From contig JAPLIX010000214.1 of assembly GCA_026388865.1 (NCBI GenBank), positions 1 to 6,941 of the forward strand: DNA of 6,941 nucleotides, in the 5' to 3' direction. Numbering within the stretch: the first letter of the stretch is position 1; each line of letters begins with the position of its first letter. This document shows positions 1 through 5,791 of this stretch, piece after piece. Made by a program: the position numbers and the translations under genes. This DNA comes from Pseudomonadota bacterium (lineage in GTDB: Bacteria > Desulfobacterota > WTBG01 > CAIYCZ01). Below the pieces are notes generated by a model. The model was not told the origin of the DNA, searched no databases, and saw only the letters and a list, made by a program, of their open reading frames with translations.

Positions 1-599
1 CCCTGTGCACCCCATCACCCTGCAGCCGCTGTTTTCAGCATATCTATATTTGTTTGCTGCCTTTGGTCTTGCTGCATCGCTGCTTAAAGTGCCGAAGGTC
101 ACCCTGGATGAGGTAATGCATATAAGCCTGGCAAAAAGGGTGGCGGGCGTGTGTTGCCATGGGGCTGTTCGGAGCCATGGGTCAGATGATCACCTACTCC
201 GGCTACGCAGATAATTTTACCCGCATGGAACAGGCATGCAACATCCCCTGGATACTTGCTCATGGCCTGCAGATTTATACCGGCACGTTCTATCCGCTTT
301 TCATACCGCTGCTCGGCTGGGTGGGAACATTTCTTACCGGGTATGGCGTTGCATCCCTCATGCTTTTCGGCAAGCTCCAGGTGCAGGCTGTAGCGCTGCT
401 GGGAGTATCGGCCACCTGGCTTGCCGCAGGATTGGCAGTCGGCGCGTCCATCGGGTCAATCTCATCGCCGTTCAAAATTGCTATTGCCACGCCCATGTGC
501 GGCGCTATCGGCCAGGAAGGGGCAATACTGCGCTGGACCATTCCCCTGGGTATTGCCGCATCACTGTTAATCGGTCTGATACTCTGGGGAGGATTGTAG
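1..599 (+). pseudogene. L-lactate permease family transporter, C-terminal part, frameshifted and 5'-truncated
   Basis: This is the C-terminal part of an inner-membrane carboxylate permease of the LldP/GlcA (lactate permease) family. The reading frame is open to the left edge, so the N-terminus lies outside the window. The first frame (from base 2) reads through VTLDEVMHISLAKRVAGV. The homologous continuation VAMGLFGAMGQMITYSG lies one frame over and runs to the TAG at 597-599. The switch falls between about bases 131 and 158 and equals one extra base, or a small deletion of 3n+2. The downstream part is very hydrophobic and carries the family signature GWVGTFLTG followed by LFGKLQ (about bases 315-385), then a SPFKIAIA segment matching the SPQSIAIA motif of LldP. 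The usual TGSDTSSNALF is replaced by TGYGVASLMLF, so this is a divergent subfamily and lactate itself is not assured as substrate. No intact protein can be made unless the shift is a sequencing error. Confidence 0.75.
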
Positions 600-826
600 A
601 ACAGGAAAATAATTTGGCAGGTAAGACCGGTTTCATCATCTTTTTTGTAAAAATATAATGAGGGGCTACGCTTTTTTCAGTCAATAACGCAACAAAATTA
701 TCTTTCAAATAGCCTATAAATAGATATAAATCGATAAATATAAGATTACAAAGAAAGGCCATGATAACTATATAGTCTGTTACTCTGAATAAATTACTAA
801 ATATTTTAATTTTATTAACGAATATA

Positions 827-832
827 TATAAT
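827..832 (+). promoter_or_regulatory. Candidate -10 box for the DUF2892-cNMP gene
   Basis: A perfect TATAAT lies 75 bases before the GTG start at 908. The -35 region at about 804-810 is only T-rich (TTTTAA) and matches the consensus poorly. The surrounding DNA is so AT-rich that a TATAAT by chance is quite possible. Transcription would start near base 839, just before the palindrome at 844-859. Confidence 0.35.
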
Positions 833-843
833 AAGAAAAAACT

Positions 844-859
844 CTACATTCTATTGTAG
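844..859. promoter_or_regulatory. Short palindrome, possible operator
   Basis: CTACA-N6-TGTAG is a perfect 5-bp inverted repeat whose centre lies about 13 bases after the predicted transcription start. The size and N6 spacing resemble sites for dimeric regulators, but the half-site is not the TGTGA of CRP or the TTGAT of FNR. It lies next to the promoter of a gene that itself encodes a CRP-like sensor domain, which makes autoregulation conceivable, although that protein has no visible DNA-binding domain. Confidence 0.25.
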
Positions 860-892
860 TGCCATGAAAAATAAATATGATTTTTAGCTCGC

Positions 893-898
893 AGGAGG
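893..898 (+). promoter_or_regulatory. Ribosome binding site that fixes the GTG start at 908
   Basis: AGGAGG is a near-perfect Shine-Dalgarno sequence nine bases before GTG-908. It also rules out the overlapping ATG at 877, which lies upstream of it in a different frame. Confidence 0.8.
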
Positions 899-907
899 AA
901 GCATACA

Positions 908-1621
908 GTGAATACAAAAATATCAATGGACAGAAGCTTGAGAGTACTCGGGGGAATGGTGCTCATTGCTCTCACATATTTTGTTGGAGGAGTGGAATCC
1001 ATTGGCAAGACAGCAGTGATTATCGTCGGGCTCTATGGATTTATTACCGGCACCATAAATTTTTGCCCTCTTGGTTACTTTATCATGAAAGAAAAGAGCG
1101 GACAGCGGAAAAAAGTAAGCGCGGAAAATGCGATTCAGGCGCGTGATGTCCGGGAACTGGAATTTTTCAGTGGCATGACTGAGAAGGAAATTGAAAAAAT
1201 TCTCGCGTACGCACGGTTCAAAGAATATCCCCGGGACAATGTCGTTATTGCCGAGGGTAAGGTAAGTAAGGTTCTGTCTATAATTTATTCAGGTCAATTT
1301 AAAATTGTGAAATCAATCTCAGCCAACGACCAGAAAATAATTACCACTCTTTCCGACGGCGAAACATACGGTGAGATGTCATTCTTTGACCATTACCCGC
1401 CGCCCGTTTCTGTGGTAAGTACCGACAGCGCCAAAGTATTAGAGTTCGACGAGATGGGGTTCAACAGCTTAATTCAGGAAAATCCTCAGCTTGGTATTAA
1501 GATTTTAACCCATCTGATGCATGTAACAAACTCGCGCATCAGAGCATTAAATGAACAGATTACCTCTTTGGGGAACTGGGTCCTGCAGAGCAGGCAGCAG
1601 TCGCGGCCGAGTCATGCGTGA
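908..1621 (+). CDS. Membrane-anchored cyclic-nucleotide-binding-like protein (DUF2892 + cNMP domain)
   Basis: This is a 237-residue protein. GTG at 908 is chosen as the start because AGGAGG at 893-898 lies nine bases upstream. Residues 7-60 form a DUF2892-type unit: a basic start (MDRSLRVLGG), two hydrophobic helices (about 13-28 and 33-58), and the family's FCPLG motif at 52-56. After a charged linker, residues 84-205 match the cyclic-nucleotide-binding fold: ELEFFSGMTEKEIEKIL helix, beta-roll with YSGQFKIVK (127-135), and the phosphate-binding cassette from G151 to V170 with GEMSFFD at 155-161. Where CRP and PKA have the phosphate-binding Arg (pattern GELALFDGGPRSA), this protein has PPPVS (164-168), so cAMP binding is doubtful. 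No helix-turn-helix follows; the C-terminus is a helix and a polar tail. It is therefore probably a membrane-tethered sensor or scaffold rather than a transcription factor. The gene appears monocistronic and ends at a strong terminator. Confidence 0.85.
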   Translation: MNTKISMDRSLRVLGGMVLIALTYFVGGVESIGKTAVIIVGLYGFITGTINFCPLGYFIMKEKSGQRKKVSAENAIQARDVRELEFFSGMTEKEIEKILAYARFKEYPRDNVVIAEGKVSKVLSIIYSGQFKIVKSISANDQKIITTLSDGETYGEMSFFDHYPPPVSVVSTDSAKVLEFDEMGFNSLIQENPQLGIKILTHLMHVTNSRIRALNEQITSLGNWVLQSRQQSRPSHA

Positions 1622-1647
1622 CCGGTATATATAGCATAATGAATAAA

Positions 1648-1679
1648 AAAGTTGCTCGTTAGAAATGATGAGCAACTTT
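1648..1679. terminator. Bidirectional intrinsic terminator between convergent genes
   Basis: AAAGTTGCTC (1648-1657) pairs perfectly with GAGCAACTTT (1670-1679). The intervening 12 bases can add four more pairs, two of them G-U wobbles, closing on a GAAA tetraloop at 1662-1665. Read on the minus strand, the stem runs into six T (opposite 1645-1650), a classic terminator for the DUF169 gene that stops at 1722. Read on the plus strand, it is followed by TTTATTTAATTT and serves the cNMP-domain gene that stops at 1621. Confidence 0.88.
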
Positions 1680-1721
1680 ATTTAATTTCTGATTGCGGAC
1701 TGTCCTGCCTGTTGTCTCCTG

Positions 1722-2441
1722 CTATTCCTCGACCGGCTCGCCGTATTTCCGGTACGCATCAGCAACTGCGGGAAGCTCATCAATAAACTCCACAAGACAT
1801 GCGTAGGGAAACCCCATTGAAAGTTCCTCATCAGCCAGACCGATATATTTTCTCCAGGCAACGTCGCTGTAAGAGAAGGATGGTTTTTTCGTCACGAAGG
1901 GATACTGTATGATGAACGGGCAGCCGCCGTTCCCGCCAAACCCCTGCACCGGCTCTCCCGTTACATAGCAGTAGGCCCTGTTGATGATATCGGCAGCGCC
2001 AGGAGTGCAGAAGATGAGCACCAGGTCAGGCTGCTGGATATCGCGCAGCAGCCCTACCTGCAGCGCTGCATTAGACCCGGCAACGCGGGGAATACGCTTC
2101 GCCATCTCATTTTCGTAGCCTACGGCAGTCGCAAAATCTTTATAGGTTTTGCTTATGGACGCATGGACCTGTATCATCTCATCCCGCTGTTCTTCAGGGA
2201 CCGGCTCTGCCACGCCCGTCGCAACAACGCCGCCGGTACAGAAGCAGTGTTCAAGGGTGGTATAAAATGTTTTTTTGCCTTCCAGCACCTCCCCAATCTG
2301 GGTGCACAAACCGGGGAATGCATTGCCCTGGTATTTTTCTACTGACGAAGGCTCTTCTTTCCATGCTTTGAGTGCCACGGGTTCTTTCTTGAGATGCAGA
2401 ACACTCTTGAGTGTTTCTATGATCTGGCTGTTATTCATCAT
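1722..2441 (-). CDS. DUF169 family protein
   Basis: This is a 239-residue soluble protein that I assign to the DUF169 family (PF02596-type). Members are uncharacterised and common in anaerobic bacteria and archaea. Features seen: an N-terminal helical segment; KKEPVALKAW (18-27); a Cys motif FPGLC (42-46), which in the family precedes a xxxGKTFY segment, here GKKTFY (55-60); HCFCTGG (65-71) with two more cysteines; a central strand PDLVLIFCTP (138-147); a glycine-rich GFGGNGGCP (167-175); and a C-terminal SMGFPYACLVEF. The conserved cysteines suggest metal, cofactor or redox chemistry, but no function is established. AAGGAG (opposite 2445-2450) lies three bases before the first ATG (2441) and six before the second (2438), so translation may well start at 2438. 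There is no co-directional neighbour. Transcription would come from the AT-rich spacer shared with der and stop at the hairpin 1648-1679. Confidence 0.82.
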   Translation of the reverse strand: MMNNSQIIETLKSVLHLKKEPVALKAWKEEPSSVEKYQGNAFPGLCTQIGEVLEGKKTFYTTLEHCFCTGGVVATGVAEPVPEEQRDEMIQVHASISKTYKDFATAVGYENEMAKRIPRVAGSNAALQVGLLRDIQQPDLVLIFCTPGAADIINRAYCYVTGEPVQGFGGNGGCPFIIQYPFVTKKPSFSYSDVAWRKYIGLADEELSMGFPYACLVEFIDELPAVADAYRKYGEPVEE

Positions 2442-2717
2442 AGTCTCCTTATTGTGAATCGCATTTTAAGGTAACGTATTTGTAATATCCCCCACACAAA
2501 ACAGCCTCTGAGTGGAAAGCGTGCGGTTATATTACATTATATTGAGATTTTATCAAAGACCTGGCAAAAAGACTATGCATAAATATTATAGTTTGCTTTT
2601 TAAAAGATAAAAAAATATTCTTAATAAAACGAATGTATGTTACTCTTGTAACCAATAGCCAGACAGTTGCATGTAAACATTTAGTGACTGACTATAACCG
2701 CATATCTTTAAAGAATT
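2442..2717. other. Divergent promoter region between the DUF169 gene and der
   Basis: This AT-rich spacer of 276 bases must carry promoters for both flanking genes. I see no small gene in it. On the plus strand, TTGCTT (2593-2598) and TATTCT (2616-2621) are 17 bases apart, a modest sigma-70-like match for der. A small inverted repeat, GTTAC-TCTT-GTAAC, lies at 2639-2652. No convincing minus-strand promoter could be picked. Confidence 0.45.
2593..2621 (+). promoter_or_regulatory. Candidate sigma-70-like promoter for der
   Basis: A -35 TTGCTT (three of six consensus bases) and a -10 TATTCT (four of six) are separated by the ideal 17 bases, about 95 bases before the der start. The AT-richness of the region makes a chance match plausible. 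Confidence 0.3.
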
Positions 2718-4043
2718 ATGCCTGCAGTAAAACCCATAATCGCTATTGTTGGCCGGCCCAATGTGGGCAAGTCTACCTTATTTAATGCTATTGCACGGCG
2801 CAGGAAGGCAGTGATTGATGACATGCCCGGTGTGACCAGGGACCGGAATTATGCGGAGGTGAAACGGGATGGGAAGGCCTTTATTCTGGTTGACACCGGC
2901 GGCTTTGATAGTGCCTCAGACACGGCTATGGCAAAATTAGTCAAGGAACAGGCCCAGCTGGCGATTGAGGAGGCAGATACCATTATTTTTCTTATGGATG
3001 GAAGGGAAGGGCTGCACCCCACTGATGTAGAGATTACCCGGATTCTGCAGAAGACCCGAAAACCGGTGTTCTATACGGTGAATAAAGTAGAGAGTGCCGA
3101 GCTTGAGCGTAATGCCGCAGAATTTTATCAGCTTGGCGTTGAGCCGCTCTATACCATTTCAGCTAAAAATAAAATTGGCATAGCTGATCTTCTCGAGGAA
3201 GTTGTTAACTGTCTCCAGCCCGTGAACGTCCAGGAGCAGCAGGAGCGGGAAACCGTCGTGTCTGTTATAGGCCGGCCCAACGTGGGAAAATCATCCTTTG
3301 TAAACAGAATTCTGGGATATGAGCGGCTCCTGGTCAGTGATCAGCCCGGAACTACACGGGATGCGATTGATACTGTTTTCAGGTACAAGAACAAGCCGGT
3401 GCGGATTATTGATACCGCAGGTATACGCCGTAAAAGCCGGATAAGCCTGCGTGTTGAAAAATACTGTATCATGGAGGCGCTCAAGACCATCAGGCGATCA
3501 TCAATATGCCTTCTGCTTATTGATGCTGTCCAGGGAGTAACTGACCAGGATCAGAAGCTTGCATCAGAAATCTACGAGATGCACCGTGCCTGTATTATTG
3601 TTGTCAATAAATGGGATCTGATTGAAAGGGATAGCAACAGCTATGACAGCCATATGGAATCTGTCTATGCCCGGCTCCCGTTCCTTGATTTTGCGCCTGC
3701 TCTGTGCGTGTCCGCACTGACCGGGCTGCGGGTGCGCAAAGTGCTGGATGCCATTACTGATGTGGAGCGGGTTTATGAACAGACGGTGAGCACCGGGGAA
3801 TTTAACCGCTTCCTGAAAGCGGCAACCGCACGCTTTCCAATGCCACGAAGCGGCAGACGCAACATAAAAATGTACTACGGCACGCAGGCAGGAGTGAAGC
3901 CCCCTACCTTTGTACTATTCACCAATGCTCCCCAGGACATACCAGCCAACTATATGCGTTACCTGGAACGGGCAATCCGTGATAAGTTTGGTTTTTCCGG
4001 CTCTCCGATCCGGCTCAATTTTAAGGAAAGTCCGAAGCGATGA
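2718..4043 (+). CDS. der: Ribosome-assembly GTPase Der (EngA), double GTPase
   Basis: This is a 441-residue cytoplasmic GTPase needed for maturation of the 50S ribosomal subunit. The architecture is diagnostic: two tandem Era-like GTPase domains and a C-terminal KH-like domain. Domain 1 has the P-loop GRPNVGKS (12-19), PGVTRDR switch (37-43), DTGG (59-62), NKVE (122-125) and SAK (148-150). Domain 2 has GRPNVGKS (185-192), PGTTRD (210-215), DTAG (232-235) and NKWD (297-300). The KH-like part (about 350-441) holds FPMPRSGRRNIKMYYGTQ and ends in FGFSGSPIRLNFKES, as usual. The length is normal for the family. An oddity is Glu instead of Asp in the first NKxD guanine-recognition motif. The start at 2718 matches the family's usual short N-terminus, but the Shine-Dalgarno sequence is weak (AAAGA a few bases upstream). 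The gene stands alone: divergent from the DUF169 gene and convergent with the aro cluster. Confidence 0.97.
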   Translation: MPAVKPIIAIVGRPNVGKSTLFNAIARRRKAVIDDMPGVTRDRNYAEVKRDGKAFILVDTGGFDSASDTAMAKLVKEQAQLAIEEADTIIFLMDGREGLHPTDVEITRILQKTRKPVFYTVNKVESAELERNAAEFYQLGVEPLYTISAKNKIGIADLLEEVVNCLQPVNVQEQQERETVVSVIGRPNVGKSSFVNRILGYERLLVSDQPGTTRDAIDTVFRYKNKPVRIIDTAGIRRKSRISLRVEKYCIMEALKTIRRSSICLLLIDAVQGVTDQDQKLASEIYEMHRACIIVVNKWDLIERDSNSYDSHMESVYARLPFLDFAPALCVSALTGLRVRKVLDAITDVERVYEQTVSTGEFNRFLKAATARFPMPRSGRRNIKMYYGTQAGVKPPTFVLFTNAPQDIPANYMRYLERAIRDKFGFSGSPIRLNFKESPKR

Positions 4044-4281
4044 ACTTCTGGTTTCGGGAGAAGTGGCTCGTCCACCCTCCGCAGTGTTAAAAAACAAACT
4101 TAATGGTGATTGCTAAGTATGCGTTTGAATTTAGACTGGCCAAACTTTTCAGTGCTACCTGCCCTCCGCACATCCTCCCTCCGTAGCAGCCTACTGCGGA
4201 GGACGGGAAGCGTGCTTCGGAAGGCGGGCGGAGGACGGGTGACCAGAGTGACCAGCGATACGAGGAGCCACGAGTGACGGC
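4044..4281. other. Convergent spacer between der and aroQ, without a gene
   Basis: This spacer of 238 bases separates two convergent genes. The left 110 bases are ordinary sequence with no coding signal; the short ORF opening at the ATGA of the der stop ends after 16 codons. The right half is a GC-rich repeat described separately. No classic stem plus T-tract terminator is present, so the hairpin in the repeat may do that job. Confidence 0.5.
4160..4281. repeat. GC-rich palindromic and tandem repeat element
   Basis: This block is sharply different in composition from its surroundings. GCGGAGGACGGG occurs twice as a direct repeat (4196-4207 and 4228-4239). CCTCCGC at 4163-4169 is the complement of its first seven bases. 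A hairpin forms from CCTCC (4178-4182) and GCAG (4186-4189) with CTGC (4194-4197) and GGAGG (4198-4202), leaving a CCTA loop and a three-base bulge. GTGACCAG is then repeated with a nine-base period (4239-4246 and 4248-4255), followed by a purine-rich tail ending in CGAGTGACG. This looks like a dispersed REP/BIME-like intergenic element, possibly composite. It may stop transcription between der and aroQ. Confidence 0.6.
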
Positions 4282-4728
4282 TTAGGTCTGCGGGTTGTTC
4301 TTAAGAAAGTGAATAAGGGCTTCGAGGCCCAGGATGTAGCTTTGCTCTCTGAACCCCGAGATTACTCCCAGCACCACATCCGAAATCAAAGAATATTTTC
4401 TGAACTCTTCTCGTTTGTAAATATTTGAAAGATGTACTTCTACGGCAGGCAACGCAACCGCAAGTAAGGCATCCCTCACGGCAACACTGGTGTGTGTATA
4501 GGCGGCGGGGTTAATAACGATGCCATCAACATTCCCCAGCGCCCGATGAATTTCAGATATGATTTCTCCTTCGGCGTTTGCCTGGAAAATTTTGACCTCC
4601 ACATTTTCCTTTTGCGCGCGGGAGAGTATGGTATTGTTTATCTGCTCAAGCGTCAGGGAGCCATACTGCTCCGGCTCTCTTGTGCCCAGGAGATTTAAAT
4701 TAGGTCCATGGATTACCAGTATTTTCAT
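4282..4728 (-). CDS. aroQ: Type II 3-dehydroquinate dehydratase
   Basis: This is a 148-residue enzyme, typical for the dodecameric type II family. It dehydrates 3-dehydroquinate to 3-dehydroshikimate in the cytoplasm, step 3 of the shikimate pathway. All active-site positions known from the Mycobacterium tuberculosis enzyme are present at a constant offset of two: N10, R17, Y22 (catalytic tyrosine in TREPEQYG), N73, H79 (NPAAYTHTSVA), E97 and H99 (EVHLSN), R106 and R110. The usual QSNHEG is QANAEG here, a small deviation. The start is placed at 4728 because GAGG (opposite 4735-4738) has a six-base spacing to it and the product begins with the family's MKILVIHGPNLNLLG. A start at 4740 would add four residues and place the ribosome site inside the gene. 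It is the last gene of the aroC-aroB-aroQ cluster, 61 bases after the aroB stop, and the only undamaged one. Confidence 0.96.
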   Translation of the reverse strand: MKILVIHGPNLNLLGTREPEQYGSLTLEQINNTILSRAQKENVEVKIFQANAEGEIISEIHRALGNVDGIVINPAAYTHTSVAVRDALLAVALPAVEVHLSNIYKREEFRKYSLISDVVLGVISGFREQSYILGLEALIHFLKNNPQT

Positions 4729-4744
4729 AGTACACCTCATGGCA

Positions 4745-4784
4745 AAGGGTTCCAGGGGTCAAGGATTCAAGGGTTCGAGTGATT
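4745..4784. repeat. Octamer tandem repeat, copy A (aroB-aroQ junction)
   Basis: Four degenerate octamers in tandem read AAGGGTTC, CAGGGGTC, AAGGATTC, AAGGGTTC (4745-4776), followed by GAGTGATT. Bases 4754-4782 match 5714-5742 at 25 of 29 positions in the same orientation. The copy fills most of the spacer just upstream of the aroQ ribosome binding site. Confidence 0.75.
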
Positions 4785-4789
4785 TTGTC

Positions 4790-5699
4790 TTATATGTAAT
4801 TTTTAAAAGCAGAGGCAAGTTTTTCTACCGTTATTTCCTCTACAAAAACTTCCCCGATGTTTTTCATTAATACCATGCGCAAAGCGCCGCGCTCACGCTT
4901 TTTGTCTTTCTGGATTGCTGCAAGATAGCTGTCCCGTTCCATGGAAGGAAGCTGTACCGGGAGACCGGCTGCTTCCAGTAGTGTTATAAGGTTATTGCAT
5001 GCGTCCTGTGTGCAGTAACCCCAGGCTGCCGAAAGTCTGGCTGCCGCTGCCATGCCTATGGCTACTGCTTCCCCATGTCTGAAGCGGCTGTAGCCGGTGA
5101 GCGTTTCAATGGCATGGCCGAGGGTATGGCCGAAATTCAGAATGGCCCGAAGGCCGCTTTCATGCTCATCCTGTGCGGTAATGGCAGCTTTTATGGTGCA
5201 GCACGTTTTTATTATGCGGAAAAGTATTGTCTCATCAAGGGCATAGGCACTGGCTATATTATTCTGGAGAAAGTAAAAAAAGTCCCGGTCTTGGATGACG
5301 CTGTATTTTATAACCTCTGCCATGCCGGTACGCAACTCCCTGATGTCCAGCGTTTTCAGCACCAGCCATATCTCCGATTACGCCGCCACCGAGCGCAATA
5401 ATGGGGGAAGTTCTGTCGAGATTACAGCAGACCAGACGGTCGTAAATCTGTTCCATCCAGGAAAGTGTTTTATACTCTTCACCATCAGGAATTTCAATAC
5501 TGTCAACATGGAACAGCGCACCTTCAAGGCTTTTTTTAACAGCCGAAAGGTATAGCGGAGCAACCGTTGCATTAGTGATAATGACGGCATGATTTCCCAC
5601 CGCGCAGGAGTAGATTGTCTCACCAGCCTCTGCAATAAGCCCGTGCTGTATGAGGATACGGTAGCTTCGTTCTCCCAGATTAACTCGAACGGATTCCAT
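4790..5699 (-). pseudogene. aroB: 3-dehydroquinate synthase, internal deletion and frameshift
   Basis: AroB converts DAHP to 3-dehydroquinate (shikimate step 2) using NAD and a divalent metal. The N-terminal piece (113 codons from ATG-5699) runs through IEIPDGEEYKTL to the NAD-binding GGGVIGDMAG. Immediately afterwards, at about 5360-5366, homology continues one frame over with VLKTLDIRELRTGMAEVIKY and proceeds intact to the TAA at 4790. About 56 codons normally found between these points are missing, a deletion of about 170 nt of the form 3n+2. The missing part includes the SVGGKT and GKN segments that bind substrate (Lys152, Lys161 and Asn162 in Aspergillus numbering). The metal ligands survive: Glu in AEVIKY, His in NFGHT, His in HGEAVA. 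The remnant cannot fold as an active enzyme, and the shifted frame ends early at 5259. No good Shine-Dalgarno sequence precedes the ATG. The spacer to aroC is 92 bases and contains repeat copy B. Confidence 0.9.
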
Positions 5700-5712
5700 G
5701 TTGATAAAATCA

Positions 5713-5744
5713 AAGGGGCCAAGGGTTCCAGGGTTCTAGTGACC
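5713..5744. repeat. Octamer tandem repeat, copy B (aroC-aroB junction)
   Basis: The octamers AAGGGGCC, AAGGGTTC and CAGGGTTC are followed by TAGTGACC. Bases 5714-5742 are the partner of copy A (25 of 29 identical, same orientation). The copy ends 13 bases upstream of the aroB start codon, in the position where a ribosome binding site region would be expected. Confidence 0.75.
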
Positions 5745-5791
5745 ATAGTTTACTTGAGCAACTGAAGTTCTGATCACCCGGAACCTGAAGA

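Larger units (their letters stand above)
600..907. other. AT-rich intergenic spacer upstream of the cNMP-domain gene
   Basis: This spacer of about 308 bases has no convincing gene. Its right half is extremely AT-rich. Three ATAAAT hexamers occur at 716-721, 726-731 and 734-739. A TATAAT lies at 827-832, a short palindrome at 844-859, and a ribosome binding site at 893-898. I see no clear hairpin terminator after the transporter stop at 599; only a run of six T at about 641-646 without a stem was found. Confidence 0.6.

Noticed and set aside
236..658. 140-codon plus-strand ORF overlapping the transporter
   Set aside because: It is out of frame with the clearly homologous permease sequence, rich in Arg, His and Cys, and matches no family I know.
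716..739. Three ATAAAT hexamers as DnaA-like or iteron sites
   Set aside because: The spacing is irregular (10 and 8), the sequence is not a DnaA box, and the whole spacer is AT-rich with no replication gene nearby.
2400..2416. AACACTC-TT-GAGTGTT palindrome near the start of the DUF169 gene
   Set aside because: It lies inside coding sequence (codons for the conserved N-terminal helix) and has a two-base loop; probably a coincidence of codon use.
2562..2579. Possible sigma-54 promoter (TGGC...TGCA) in the spacer before der
   Set aside because: The distance between GG and GC is 12 bases rather than the required 10.
2639..2652. GTTAC-TCTT-GTAAC inverted repeat upstream of der as an operator
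   Set aside because: Five-base arms in an AT-rich spacer are expected by chance; no second site or known regulator supports it.
4040..4090. 16-codon ORF starting at the ATGA overlap with the der stop (MNFWFREKW...)
   Set aside because: It is too short, has no dedicated ribosome site and is unlike any known leader; the ATGA overlap is probably chance.
3910..4116. 68-codon ORF overlapping the end of der
   Set aside because: Most of it is a frame shadow of the conserved Der C-terminus, and the tail shows no coding signal.
5075..5401. 108-codon plus-strand ORF opposite aroB
   Set aside because: It is antisense to well-conserved AroB sequence, so it is a shadow ORF.
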